This document shows, in pieces, positions 40,830-51,051 of a stretch of DNA of 52,637 nucleotides. The notes under the pieces are model-generated. The model did not search any database, had not been told where the DNA came from, and saw nothing but the letters and a program-made list of their open reading frames with translations. The stretch is from an uncultured Bacteroidales bacterium (lineage in GTDB: Bacteria; Bacteroidota; Bacteroidia; Bacteroidales; Paludibacteraceae), in contig CALAUA010000023.1 in the NCBI GenBank assembly GCA_937891975.1, positions 1 through 52,637 on the forward strand, read 5' to 3'. A program made the position numbers and the translations under genes. Every line of letters begins with the position of its first letter. The stretch's first letter is position 1.

Positions 40830-42599
40830 ATGGTAGTAAGTGATTTCACAGCGGAAGAGGAGCTACGAATCGAACAGGAGTTTCAGGCGTTGCTACAAGA
40901 TTATATGAACTCAATGCACAGTCAGCGTATTGAGTTGATTACGCGTGCATATCACCTAGCTAAGCAAGCGCACGGTGGAGTGCGCCGCCTGTCAGGAGAG
41001 CCATATATTATGCACCCTCTATCGGTAGCACGAATCGTGGTGAAAGAGATAGGTTTGGGTAGTACGAGCATCTGCGCTGCGCTGCTCCACGACGTGGTGG
41101 AAGATACAGATTACACGGTAGATGACATCAGGCATCAGTTTGGCGACAAAATAGCGAGCATCGTAGAAGGACTAACAAAATTGTCGGGTGGCGTGTTCGC
41201 CGACAAAGCGATGAAGCAAGCGGAGAACGTACGCAAACTAGTATTGACTATGTCGGAAGATATACGCGTGATGCTAGTGAAGTTGGCTGACCGATTGCAC
41301 AACATGCGCACGCTAGCAGCTCAACGCCCTGAGAAACAGCGTAAGATTGCCGCAGAGACACAATATATCTACGCGCCAATGGCGCACCGACTAGGTTTAT
41401 TCCCCATCAAAACGGAGTTAGAGGACCTGAGTTTCAAATATGAGCATCCGGAGAAGTACGCGGAAATAGAAGCAAAACTGCACGCGAATAAAGAGATGCG
41501 ACTTGATAATTTTGAGACGTTTGCAGCACCTATCCGCAAGAAGTTGACGATGATGGGGTATAATTTCACACTATATTGCCGTACAAAGTCGGTATATTCG
41601 GTGTATAAGAAAATGGTAAAAAAGGGGGTACCCTTTGAGCAAATATATGACCTTTTGGCAGCTCGCATCGTATTTGAGCCCAGTACAGATTTCTCAGAGA
41701 AGGACCAGTGTTGGATGATTTACTCAGCGGTTACGGAACTATATCGTCCACATCCTGAGCGCATACGTGATTGGATATCAATGCCGAAAGCGAACGGCTA
41801 TGAGGCGTTACACGTAACGGTGATGGGCGAAGGTGGTCAATGGATAGAAGTGCAAATCCGTACAAACCGCATGCATGAATTAGCGGAGCACGGTTTGGCT
41901 GCGCATTGGCGCTACAAGACAGGTGAGAACAGTGGAGGGGAACTAGATAAATGGTTAAAGGAAATCAAAGATGTACTAGCCAACCCTGACCCAGATGCGA
42001 TAGCATTTCTTGATACATTCAAACTAAACCTATTTGCGCACGAGGTATTTGTATTCACACCTAAGGGTGACATTCGTACACTAGCACAAGGAGCAACCGT
42101 ACTGGATTTAGCATATCAACTACACACTGAATTAGGAGAACATTGTATAGGTGCCAATGTCAATAGAAGTGCTCGACCGATTAGTTATATCCTCCAAAGT
42201 GGTGACCAAGTGGAGATATTGACGTCCAAGAAGCAAAAACCAGAGCCAGAATGGCTAGAGATAGCCGTGACAGCAAAGGCAAAAGACAATATCAAAAAAT
42301 ACTTCAAGAAAAATCGTAGCTTCTTGGATATATTGACATCGAAAGAAGAAACCAAATCGCGTATTGCTAAGATTCAGATTAAAGGAGAAGATTCGTTTGG
42401 CGTATTGATGCGGATACTAAACATCATCTGCAATGAACACAAAGCAAACCTGCGTGAACTGCATGTCACATCCGACGGACCGTTCTTCCACTGCAACCTA
42501 GAGTTGGTTGTATTCAAACAAAAAGTAGTCAGCCAAATATGCATGAAACTACGCGAAATCGAACGCATCACAGCAGTTGATGTATTGGAGATGAAATAA
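40830..42599 (+). CDS. RelA/SpoT-family (p)ppGpp synthetase/hydrolase, compact form
   Basis: 589 residues. The HD hydrolase domain (about 30-190) has HPLSVARIV, LLHDVVEDT and KLADRLHNMRT. The synthetase domain (about 225-360) has DWISMPKANGYEALH, EVQIRT and AEHGLAAHWRYK. A TGS domain follows (about 390-455, FVFTPKGDIRTLA). After EWLEIAVTAKAKDNIKKYF the chain goes almost directly to an ACT domain (about 512-589). The helical and zinc-finger or CC domains of usual long RSH proteins (over 700 residues) are largely missing, about 130-150 residues. Both catalytic domains seem intact. It makes and degrades the stringent-response alarmone; the missing part normally mediates ribosome control. The DUF1573 gene follows after 31 bases. 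Confidence 0.92.
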   Translation: MVVSDFTAEEELRIEQEFQALLQDYMNSMHSQRIELITRAYHLAKQAHGGVRRLSGEPYIMHPLSVARIVVKEIGLGSTSICAALLHDVVEDTDYTVDDIRHQFGDKIASIVEGLTKLSGGVFADKAMKQAENVRKLVLTMSEDIRVMLVKLADRLHNMRTLAAQRPEKQRKIAAETQYIYAPMAHRLGLFPIKTELEDLSFKYEHPEKYAEIEAKLHANKEMRLDNFETFAAPIRKKLTMMGYNFTLYCRTKSVYSVYKKMVKKGVPFEQIYDLLAARIVFEPSTDFSEKDQCWMIYSAVTELYRPHPERIRDWISMPKANGYEALHVTVMGEGGQWIEVQIRTNRMHELAEHGLAAHWRYKTGENSGGELDKWLKEIKDVLANPDPDAIAFLDTFKLNLFAHEVFVFTPKGDIRTLAQGATVLDLAYQLHTELGEHCIGANVNRSARPISYILQSGDQVEILTSKKQKPEPEWLEIAVTAKAKDNIKKYFKKNRSFLDILTSKEETKSRIAKIQIKGEDSFGVLMRILNIICNEHKANLRELHVTSDGPFFHCNLELVVFKQKVVSQICMKLREIERITAVDVLEMK

Positions 42600-42630
42600 G
42601 AAAAGTCTAAAATACTAAAACATATACAAT

Positions 42631-43710
42631 ATGAAACGATTAATTTTATTCACCGCAATGCTCTTTAGCATAGCTGCAATGGCTCAACAGCCAGTGATTA
42701 CTTTTGAGAAAACGACCCATGACTTCGGCAAAATCAATGAGGCTGATGGGCGTGTAACAACCGTATTCGAATTCACCAACGAAGGTATGGTGCCATTGGT
42801 GCTGACCAACGTGCGCGCAAGTTGTGGTTGTACCACACCAAAATGGACACGTGAGCCCATCGAACCAGGACAGAAAGGTAACATCACCGTAACCTACAAC
42901 CCTAATGGACGTCCTGGGCGCTTCCAAAAAACAGTGACCGTAACTAGCAACGCGGCTGAAGCTACCACCAAACTCTATATCAAGGGCGAAGTGATACCTA
43001 AACCTGTGAAACCAACCGAGCAATATCCTGTACAGATGGGCGTGCTACGACTGAAAAAGAAAACACTCAACTATGGCAACGTCACTAAAGGTGCCAACAA
43101 ACTGCTAGAGATAGAGTATGCCAATACAACAAACGCACCTATCACCGTAGACGTGCTTACACGCGACCAAGACAAGCATTTTGCACCTAACATCACCAAG
43201 AAAGAGCTACAACCAAACGAAACAGGTAAGTTGCAAATTGCATTGCAATCCAACGATTGCCCACTCTACGGACCAGTAGACGCTAAAATGTACGTGGTAG
43301 TAAACGGTGAGAAAAAGATGACAGACGAATACGCTATCACCATGAAAGCAGACATCAAAGAGGACTTTGCGAAACTGAGCGTAGAAGAACGTCAACAAGC
43401 TCCTATATTAGAAGTTACCAACCCACTACAACTAGGTACTATTAAGGCAGGCAAGAAATTTAGCACCAAGCTAACGCTGTCCAACGTTGGCGTGAATGCC
43501 CTCATCGTAAGACGCATTATTTCCAACGATGCTCACCTCAATTTAGTAGCCCCTAAAGCCGCTATCAAAGGTGGCAAAAAAGCCGACCTCAAACTAGAGG
43601 TGAACGCATTGGAACTAGCAGCAGGCAACTACTCACGTGTCATCACAATCATCACTAATGATCCTGCACACGCGGTAGTTAGACTGCGTGTGGATTGGGT
43701 AGTAGAATAA
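42631..43710 (+). CDS. Exported DUF1573 protein with repeated beta-sandwich domains
   Basis: 359 residues. Signal peptide MKRLILFTAMLFSIAAMA. The DUF1573 domain is visible as FEKTTHDFGKINEADG, FTNEGMVPLVLTNVRASCGC and KGNITVTYNPNGRPG, followed by two further Ig-like/ASPM-type domains (LNYGNVTKGANKLLEIEYAN; LQLGTIKAGKKFSTKLTLSN). DUF1573 proteins are common in Bacteroidota envelopes; their role is unknown. Its stop overlaps the meaB start by one base, so the two are coupled although their compartments differ. Confidence 0.9.
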   Translation: MKRLILFTAMLFSIAAMAQQPVITFEKTTHDFGKINEADGRVTTVFEFTNEGMVPLVLTNVRASCGCTTPKWTREPIEPGQKGNITVTYNPNGRPGRFQKTVTVTSNAAEATTKLYIKGEVIPKPVKPTEQYPVQMGVLRLKKKTLNYGNVTKGANKLLEIEYANTTNAPITVDVLTRDQDKHFAPNITKKELQPNETGKLQIALQSNDCPLYGPVDAKMYVVVNGEKKMTDEYAITMKADIKEDFAKLSVEERQQAPILEVTNPLQLGTIKAGKKFSTKLTLSNVGVNALIVRRIISNDAHLNLVAPKAAIKGGKKADLKLEVNALELAAGNYSRVITIITNDPAHAVVRLRVDWVVE

Positions 43711-44801
43711 TGAAACATCCTGAGAATAGCAGCGAATACAAAGGTTTGACAGTGAACGCAGGCGTAGAAAACTTGCCATCGGTCAATCCATATGCCACTT
43801 TCCGTCGCCGTAAGCAGGTGCTTAGTGCCGACGAGTATGTGGCAGGAATCTTGCGTGGCGATATGCGATTACTTAGTCAAGCGGTCACTCTAGTAGAAAG
43901 TCTGCTACCTAGCGACCAAGCTATAGCGCAAGAGGTAATAGAGAAATGCCTACCCTATGCAGGCAATGCCATACGACTAGGTATAACTGGCGTACCTGGA
44001 GCAGGTAAATCAACGTTTATTGAGGCACTCGGCACACAACTCTGCAAGATGGGTAAGCACCTCGCTGTGCTAGCCATTGACCCTTCATCAGAGCGAAGCA
44101 AAGGTAGCATATTGGGCGATAAAACACGCATGAACCAACTTTCTGTAGAGAACAATGCATTTATCCGCCCTAGCCCATCAGCAGGTAGTCTAGGAGGTGT
44201 AGCACGCAAGACTCGCGAAACAATCGTACTATGTGAGGCTGCCGGATTTGATACTATTATTGTGGAAACAGTGGGAGTTGGACAATCCGAAACAGCCGCA
44301 CACTCGATGGTGGACTTTTTCTTGCTCTTGCAAGTAACAGGTACTGGCGACGAGTTGCAAGGCATCAAACGCGGTATAATGGAGATGGCAGACGGCATAG
44401 CTATCAACAAATGTGATGGCAACAATGTGGAGCGAGCTGAGGCTGCTAGAGTAAGCTTCAAGAATGCACTCGCCCTATTCCCTCCAACCGTATCAGGATG
44501 GAAACCATATGCTGTCACATGCTCCGCGGTGGAAGGTAATGGTATCATGGACGTGTGGAATATGGTGGAAGATTATATAAGGTTCGCGCGCGAGAATGGT
44601 TATCTGGACCACCTACGTACGCAACAAGCCAAATATTGGATGTATGAAACCATCAACCAAAACCTCTTAGACAGCTTCTACAAATCAGAAATTATGGAGG
44701 ATATTATCGCACGTACCGAACAACGAGTATTAAACAACGAGATGAGCAGTTTTACTGCCGCATACGAATTACTAAAACAATATGCCAACAGCAACAAATA
44801 A
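43710..44801 (+). CDS. meaB: Methylmalonyl-CoA mutase-associated GTPase MeaB
   Basis: 363 residues from the ATG at 43710, which overlaps the previous stop codon (TAATG). P-loop GVPGAGKSTFIEALG (near residue 94), AIDPSSERSKGSILGDKTRM with the Glu/Lys residues typical of MeaB/ArgK, ETVGVGQSE (switch II) and NKCDG (G4). MeaB protects methylmalonyl-CoA mutase and gates cobalamin loading. The mutase genes (mutA/mutB) are not in the window. The 3' end overlaps dnaB by 20 bases. Confidence 0.94.
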   Translation: MKHPENSSEYKGLTVNAGVENLPSVNPYATFRRRKQVLSADEYVAGILRGDMRLLSQAVTLVESLLPSDQAIAQEVIEKCLPYAGNAIRLGITGVPGAGKSTFIEALGTQLCKMGKHLAVLAIDPSSERSKGSILGDKTRMNQLSVENNAFIRPSPSAGSLGGVARKTRETIVLCEAAGFDTIIVETVGVGQSETAAHSMVDFFLLLQVTGTGDELQGIKRGIMEMADGIAINKCDGNNVERAEAARVSFKNALALFPPTVSGWKPYAVTCSAVEGNGIMDVWNMVEDYIRFARENGYLDHLRTQQAKYWMYETINQNLLDSFYKSEIMEDIIARTEQRVLNNEMSSFTAAYELLKQYANSNK

Positions 44802-46320
44802 ATCCAAACGCAAACCTGCCTCGCCTACCCTCATCAAAGTAGGTGCCAACGAAACAGGCAAACTTCCACCACAAGCGATTGAGTTGGAAGAGTCAATCAT
44901 TGGTGCCCTGATGATAGAAAAAGATGCTTTCGCCACGATAGCTGACTTATTGCGCCCAGAATCATTCTATTCTGACCAACTGCGCTATATCTTTGAGGCT
45001 ATACGTGCCCTCTCAACCAAGGATGCCCCTATCGACATCCTCTCTGTGGCAGAGCAACTCAAGGCAATGGGCTTGCTGGAGCAAGTAGGAGGCGTCGTGA
45101 GACTGAGCGAACTAACCCAACGCGTAGCATCAGCAGCACACCTACGCTACCACGCACAGATAGTGGCACAAAAAGCTACCGCACGCGATCTCATCACCAT
45201 GGCATGCCAAATCGAAGAGAAAGGATACGATGAGACACAAGATGTGGATGAACTCATGCAAGAGGCAGAAGCCAATATCTTTGAGATCTCACAACGCTCA
45301 CAAAAACGCGATGTCACACATATCTATCCTGTCATCACCGAGGCATTTGAGCGAATGGAGAAAGCGTCCAAAAACGAAGGCAATATCTCAGGCATACCTA
45401 GTGGTTTTACCGAATTGGACAAAATCACATCTGGATGGCAAAAATCCGACCTCGTTATCATTGCAGCACGTCCTGCCATGGGTAAAACAGCATTCGTGCT
45501 ATCCATGGCAAAGAACATAGCGGTTGACTTCAATATTCCTGTCGCTATCTTCTCACTGGAAATGAGCAACGTGCAACTAGTCAACCGTCTAATCATGAAC
45601 GTATGCGAAATCGAAGGTAGCAAAATCCGCAACGGACGACTGACTAAAGCAGAATGGGATAAACTAGAAAATAACATTAGCGTACTGCAAAACGCACCAA
45701 TCTATGTGGATGACACCCCAGGATTGAGTGTCTTTGAACTCAGAAGCAAAGCACGTAAGCTGGTCAAAGACAAGAAGATACAACTCATCATCATCGACTA
45801 TCTACAGCTCATGAATGCCAATGGCGTCAACTTCGGTAGCCGTGAACAAGAGGTCAGTATCATCTCGCGTACACTCAAAGGATTAGCAAAAGAACTTGAC
45901 ATACCTGTTATCGCCCTTAGTCAGCTTAGCCGTGCGGTAGAGAAACGCGACTCAAGCAATAGCAACGTGGATGGCAAAAAACCATTACTCTCCGATCTTC
46001 GTGAGTCTGGTGCTATTGAGCAAGATGCCGATATGGTATGTTTTATCCACCGCCCAGAGTACTACAAACTTTATGATGATGGAAATGGAAAAGACTTACG
46101 CGGATTAGGACAAATCATAGTAGCAAAACACCGTAATGGTGCTACCGATGAGATTTGGCTACGTTTTATTGGTAAATATACTCGATTCCAAAACGAGAAC
46201 GATGCATTTGATGATGACCTATACGCCAACGTGCAATACGAGACCAAACAAAGCCGCCTCAACTCATTGCCTGCCGAAGCCGATGGCGCTACATTAAATG
46301 ATGATATTACACCGTTCTAA
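44782..46320 (+). CDS. dnaB: Replicative DNA helicase DnaB
   Basis: 512 residues. The N-terminal DnaB domain (about 30-135, PPQAIELEESIIGALM) is joined by a linker to a RecA-fold motor: Walker A ARPAMGKTAFVLSMA (near 231), FSLEMSNVQLVNRL, Walker B LIIIDYLQLM and the late motifs SQLSRAVEKR and DLRESGAIEQDADMV. It unwinds DNA ahead of the replisome as a hexamer. No intein. The start ATG lies inside the end of meaB (20-base overlap); no later in-frame start would keep the full N-terminal domain. Confidence 0.97.
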   Translation: MPTATNKSKRKPASPTLIKVGANETGKLPPQAIELEESIIGALMIEKDAFATIADLLRPESFYSDQLRYIFEAIRALSTKDAPIDILSVAEQLKAMGLLEQVGGVVRLSELTQRVASAAHLRYHAQIVAQKATARDLITMACQIEEKGYDETQDVDELMQEAEANIFEISQRSQKRDVTHIYPVITEAFERMEKASKNEGNISGIPSGFTELDKITSGWQKSDLVIIAARPAMGKTAFVLSMAKNIAVDFNIPVAIFSLEMSNVQLVNRLIMNVCEIEGSKIRNGRLTKAEWDKLENNISVLQNAPIYVDDTPGLSVFELRSKARKLVKDKKIQLIIIDYLQLMNANGVNFGSREQEVSIISRTLKGLAKELDIPVIALSQLSRAVEKRDSSNSNVDGKKPLLSDLRESGAIEQDADMVCFIHRPEYYKLYDDGNGKDLRGLGQIIVAKHRNGATDEIWLRFIGKYTRFQNENDAFDDDLYANVQYETKQSRLNSLPAEADGATLNDDITPF

Positions 46321-46389
46321 CATACCAATCGTTTACCTTTAGTTAACCCTTGGCATAGCCACATACTTGAAAATACATAACATACAATA

Positions 46390-47787
46390 ATGAAAAGAAC
46401 AGAAATTATCAACGCCCTGCAACTCGCAGGAGAAGGACAACTCATCAACGTGCGTGGATGGGTGCGTAGCCGTCGTGGTAACAAAAACGTGAGTTTTATT
46501 GCCCTTAACGACGGTTCTACAATCAAGAATATCCAAATCGTAGTGGATTTGGCTGTATTCCCAGAAGAACAACTCAAACCCGTTACTACTGGCTCATGTA
46601 TCTCTGCTACAGGACATTTAGTAGCTAGCCAAGGTAGTGGGCAAGCAGTGGAAATCCAACTCACCGAATTGGAAGTATATGGCACAGCTGACCCTGAGCA
46701 ATATCCTTTGCAAAAAAAGGGACTCAGTATGGAGTACCTGCGTACAATTGCGCACTTGCGCCCACGCACTAATACATTTGGTGCAGTATTTCGTATCCGC
46801 CACAATATGGCAATGGCTATACACCAATACTTCCACGAGCATGGATTCTTCTACTTCCACACCCCTATCATCACAGCTTCTGATTGCGAGGGTGCTGGAC
46901 AGATGTTCCAAGTGACTACCAAGAATCTCTACAACCTCAAGAAAGATGATGAGGGTAAGATTGATTACTCCGATGACTTCTTCGGCAAGCAAACCAGTTT
47001 GACCGTTTCTGGTCAGTTGGAGGGCGAATTGGCGGCTATGGCATTAGGCAAGATTTACACATTTGGTCCTACTTTCCGTGCCGAGAACAGCAATACCCCT
47101 CGCCACTTGGCAGAGTTCTGGATGATTGAGCCAGAGGTAGCATTTATCCAAAAGGATGAATTAATGGAACTCGAAGAGGACTTTATTAAGTACTGCGTGC
47201 GTTGGGCACTGGAGAAATGTCAAGATGACTTGCAGTTCCTCAATCAGTTTGTGGATAAAGGTCTGATTGCGCGTCTTGAGTCAGTAGTGAACACCGACTT
47301 TGTTCGCCTTACATACACCGAAGGTGTCAATATCTTGCAAGAGGCGATTAAGAATGGCAAGAAGTTTGAGTTCCCTTGTACATGGGGCGATGATCTGGCT
47401 TCTGAGCACGAACGTTACCTCGTAGAAGAACACTTCAAAAAACCTGTCATTATGTCAGACTATCCAAAGGATATCAAGGCCTTCTATATGAAGATTAACG
47501 AGGACGACAAGACAGTACAAGGTACCGACGTATTGTTCCCACAAATTGGTGAGATCATCGGTGGTAGTGTGCGTGAGGAATCATTGGATAAACTAAATGC
47601 TGAAATCGAGCGCCGCGAGATTCCTATGAAAGATATGTGGTGGTATCTGGACACCCGCCGCTTTGGTGCTGCACCTCACGCAGGTTTCGGACTCGGCTTC
47701 GAGCGACTGCTGCTCTTCGTAACAGGTATGCAAAACATCCGCGACGTGATACCTTTCCCACGTACACCTAAGACTGCTGAATTCTAA
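46390..47787 (+). CDS. asnS: Asparaginyl-tRNA synthetase
   Basis: 465 residues, class IIb. The N-terminal OB-fold anticodon-binding domain has INVRGWVRSRRGNKNVSFI. The catalytic domain has motif 2 FRAENSNTPRHLAEFWMIEP and motif 3 GLGFERLLLFVTG, followed by NIRDVIPFPRTP. Pro-Ala-Glu-type features together with the HLAEFWMIEPE pattern indicate Asn rather than Asp specificity. 69 bases after dnaB, with no clear promoter between. Confidence 0.97.
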   Translation: MKRTEIINALQLAGEGQLINVRGWVRSRRGNKNVSFIALNDGSTIKNIQIVVDLAVFPEEQLKPVTTGSCISATGHLVASQGSGQAVEIQLTELEVYGTADPEQYPLQKKGLSMEYLRTIAHLRPRTNTFGAVFRIRHNMAMAIHQYFHEHGFFYFHTPIITASDCEGAGQMFQVTTKNLYNLKKDDEGKIDYSDDFFGKQTSLTVSGQLEGELAAMALGKIYTFGPTFRAENSNTPRHLAEFWMIEPEVAFIQKDELMELEEDFIKYCVRWALEKCQDDLQFLNQFVDKGLIARLESVVNTDFVRLTYTEGVNILQEAIKNGKKFEFPCTWGDDLASEHERYLVEEHFKKPVIMSDYPKDIKAFYMKINEDDKTVQGTDVLFPQIGEIIGGSVREESLDKLNAEIERREIPMKDMWWYLDTRRFGAAPHAGFGLGFERLLLFVTGMQNIRDVIPFPRTPKTAEF

Positions 47788-47812
47788 TCAAAACAACTAA
47801 ATACTAATTATT

Positions 47813-50800
47813 ATGCGTAAAACACTTTTCGCTGTACTCCTCACCATCTGCGCAGTTGCTGGTACTAATGCACAAACGCGATTGGTAGGACGACTCGTTT
47901 CAGTCGAGCAGCAAGCCATTGAAGGGGCTACCGTCACATTGGCAAATCAAGGTGTGACTACCACTACCAATGATGAAGGTAAGTTCTCCCTCACCTATCT
48001 CGAGGCAATCGACGAAGAAGTTATCGTCGAAGCTTACGGATTTATGTCTGATGTCATCTTAGCACAACTAGTTGAAAATCAAACAACTGATTTGGGTGAC
48101 ATTATTTTACAAACAGACCTTTCTATCGAACTCAAAGAAGAGGTTATCCTCAATCTCTCAGAGATGGATCTCAACGACGATGAGGGTAAGAGCCAATCTA
48201 TGGCATCAGCATCTAGTGCTAGCCAAGACGTATTCAATGCTACTATCTCTTATGCATGGTCCAACGCTCGCTATCGCGGTCGTGGTTATGAGCAGATCTA
48301 CGAGCAGAATTATATTGAAGGTATCTCTTTCAACTCTGCAGAACGTGGACAATTCAACTTCTCTGCTATGGGTGGTTTGAACGATGCAACTCGCTACCGC
48401 GAAGTGGTAGAAGGCATGGAAGCAAGCAACTTTACCTTTGGTTCATGGGGCAAGTCCACCAATTACTTGCAATCAGCCACCAACTACGCACAAGGTTGGA
48501 AGGTAGGTTTGGCTGGCACCAACCGCAACTACAAAGGTGCGGCACGTGCTACCTACTCTAGTGGACTGATGGAAAATGGTTGGGCATTCGCTGCGCAACT
48601 AGCATGGCGTTACACTCCATACATCGATGTCAAAGGTCAAATCGGCGAAGGTATCTCCTACTCTTCAGTAGGCTATTTCCTCACGGCTGAGAAGCAATGG
48701 GGAAAAGATAAACGTCTATCACTCATCACCTTTGGTGCTCCAACCCGTCGTGGTCAGTCATCGGCGCTCACCCAAGAGACCTATGACCTCACCAATCAAT
48801 ACAATAAAACTTCATGGGGACACAACAACTACAATCCATATTGGGGCTACCAAGATGGCAAGGTGCGCAACTCACGCATTGTACACACCTATGACCCAAC
48901 AGCTATTGCTAGCTTCGATTGGCAAATTGATGAGGAAAACTTCCTCAAGGCAGGTATTGGTTATCATTACTCTATGTATTCTAACTCTGCGCTCACATTC
49001 TACAACGCACCTGATCCACGTCCTGACTACTATCGCAATATGCCATCATTCTTATGGGATGGACAAATTGACAAAGATGGTAACTTTATATACGAAGATT
49101 TGAACGGTAATAAACTCGGCAATGGTGGATACATCAATGATGCATACGTAGGTCCATCTATTGATTCGGACACCTATTCTGCTCTTGTTGATCTTTGGAC
49201 CAACCGCGATGACAATGCTACCCAAATCAATTGGGATGCTCTCTATACAGCCAACTATGCGAACAACGCTAACAATCCTACAGGTTCAGCACGATACATT
49301 GTAGAGCGTCGTCACAACGATATTCAAGAGGGTATGATCAACCTCAACTACCGCAATACATCAGTGGACAATCTGACTATTACTGCTGGTTTAGAGGCAA
49401 AAGGAAGTCAAGGTATTCACTTCAAGACCGTGGACGACCTCTTGGGTGGTAACCAATGGATTGACGTGGACCCCTTTGCAGAGCGTGATATCAAAGAGTT
49501 GGCAACCAATATCGGTCTTACCCAAGCCGACATTGCCAACGTGAAGCAAAACGATCTACGTAATCCAGATGCTGCAGTAACTGATGGCGGACGTTTTGGC
49601 TACGACTATCGCATCAATATGATGAACGCCAAAATATGGGCACAAAACGAGTGGAAATGGAATGCCGTTGACCTCTATTATGGTTTGCAATTCACCTACT
49701 CTAGCATTCAACGTACTACAGATATGCTTAACGGTCGTGCATGGTACTTGGCACGTCTCAACCCTGATAACGCGACATACTACTTAGCAGACAATGCTGC
49801 AGATGTATTGGCAGCCAACGGTGATTATTCGAAATTGCCTATTCGCTTAGCGGGATATGGTCACCATTTCATTGACCCTGCTGTGAAGGTTGGAGCTACA
49901 TACAAGATTGATGGTCGCAACCAAATCAAAATCAATGCTATGGCTGAGACCAAAGCACCTCTTGGACGCGATGCATATATCTCACCTCGCGTACACGACC
50001 GCGCTGTAGAGAACATCTACCGCCATGACTATGCAGCATACTATGCTCAACAATATGGTACATCATGGCTGCAAGAGTACTTTGGTGCAAGCCAAAAAAT
50101 TGCAGGTGGTGACCTTACTTATTCGTTCAACTATCCACTCGTTCGTGGTCGCGTGACTGGATTCTTCACTCAATTCTGGAACGGTACCGAGCTCAACGGA
50201 TACTACGATGATGAGGCACGTACTTTTGTTAACCAATCTATGACGGGTGTTAATCGCCGTCATATGGGTGTAGAAGCTGCTGCTGCTGTGAAACTCGGCA
50301 TGTACTTCACATTGACGGGAGTACTCAGTGTAGGCGATTATCGCTATACTAGCAACGCACTCGCTATCACTTCTGCTGAGAACGGTATGGCTCTGGCTGA
50401 GAATGCCCAAGGTCCTATCTACGAGTTGCGCGATAGCGTATTGCTCAACGGATTACGTGTTGCTACAGGTCCACAAGTAAATACAAGCCTCAAGCTCAGT
50501 TTCTTCCACCCAGACATGTGGTTTGCTGATATTACCGTTAATTATTTCGACTGGAGTTATCTTGATTATGCACCAGCACGTCGCATGAAAGGTCTATTCA
50601 CTGGTGAACGTGCAGATGGTAGTGCTGTAAATGGATGGTATGGTGATTCATACACAAATGCCATTGTTAAAGATGACGCTGGAAATACTGTATATGATCA
50701 GTATGGAGTACCTACTTTGAAGTACCCTTACAGCCTACTCTCATCTCAAGAAATGCTGACTGCTTCTAATCCACTCCATCGTTTCTTAGTAGATGTAAGT

Positions 50801-51046
50801 GTAGGTAAACTCATATACCTGCCTAACCGTCAATCGATTTCAATTAACTTGACTGTAAACAACATTCTCAATAACACCCATTTTAAGACGGGTGGTTATC
50901 AGCAAGCTCGTTTGCCACGTCAAACACGTCAGGGTGTAGATGATCGCGAGAATTCTGTTATTAGTCCAAATGCATGGAAATTCCCTGCTAAATACTACTA
51001 TGCTTGGGGAACCAACTTCTATCTCAATATCCAATATAAATTCTAA
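47813..51046 (+). CDS. TonB-dependent outer-membrane receptor with carboxypeptidase-like N-domain
   Basis: 1077 residues. Signal peptide MRKTLFAVLLTICAVAGTNA, then a CarboxypepD_reg-like domain (about 22-105: VGRLVSVEQQAIEGATVTLA). A plug-like region follows (about 125-235, RGRGYEQIYEQNYIEG and FSAMGGLNDATRYRE), then a 22-strand-type barrel rich in aromatic and Gly residues. It ends in NIQYKF, with the terminal Phe expected of outer-membrane barrels. The substrate cannot be read from the sequence. The DUF5689 lipoprotein gene begins five bases later, a receptor-lipoprotein pairing common in Bacteroidota. Confidence 0.9.
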   Translation: MRKTLFAVLLTICAVAGTNAQTRLVGRLVSVEQQAIEGATVTLANQGVTTTTNDEGKFSLTYLEAIDEEVIVEAYGFMSDVILAQLVENQTTDLGDIILQTDLSIELKEEVILNLSEMDLNDDEGKSQSMASASSASQDVFNATISYAWSNARYRGRGYEQIYEQNYIEGISFNSAERGQFNFSAMGGLNDATRYREVVEGMEASNFTFGSWGKSTNYLQSATNYAQGWKVGLAGTNRNYKGAARATYSSGLMENGWAFAAQLAWRYTPYIDVKGQIGEGISYSSVGYFLTAEKQWGKDKRLSLITFGAPTRRGQSSALTQETYDLTNQYNKTSWGHNNYNPYWGYQDGKVRNSRIVHTYDPTAIASFDWQIDEENFLKAGIGYHYSMYSNSALTFYNAPDPRPDYYRNMPSFLWDGQIDKDGNFIYEDLNGNKLGNGGYINDAYVGPSIDSDTYSALVDLWTNRDDNATQINWDALYTANYANNANNPTGSARYIVERRHNDIQEGMINLNYRNTSVDNLTITAGLEAKGSQGIHFKTVDDLLGGNQWIDVDPFAERDIKELATNIGLTQADIANVKQNDLRNPDAAVTDGGRFGYDYRINMMNAKIWAQNEWKWNAVDLYYGLQFTYSSIQRTTDMLNGRAWYLARLNPDNATYYLADNAADVLAANGDYSKLPIRLAGYGHHFIDPAVKVGATYKIDGRNQIKINAMAETKAPLGRDAYISPRVHDRAVENIYRHDYAAYYAQQYGTSWLQEYFGASQKIAGGDLTYSFNYPLVRGRVTGFFTQFWNGTELNGYYDDEARTFVNQSMTGVNRRHMGVEAAAAVKLGMYFTLTGVLSVGDYRYTSNALAITSAENGMALAENAQGPIYELRDSVLLNGLRVATGPQVNTSLKLSFFHPDMWFADITVNYFDWSYLDYAPARRMKGLFTGERADGSAVNGWYGDSYTNAIVKDDAGNTVYDQYGVPTLKYPYSLLSSQEMLTASNPLHRFLVDVSVGKLIYLPNRQSISINLTVNNILNNTHFKTGGYQQARLPRQTRQGVDDRENSVISPNAWKFPAKYYYAWGTNFYLNIQYKF

Positions 51047-51051
51047 GCAAT

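Noticed and set aside
43955..44548. Minus-strand open frame (197 codons)
   Set aside because: Antisense to meaB; Ser/Pro-rich shadow sequence.
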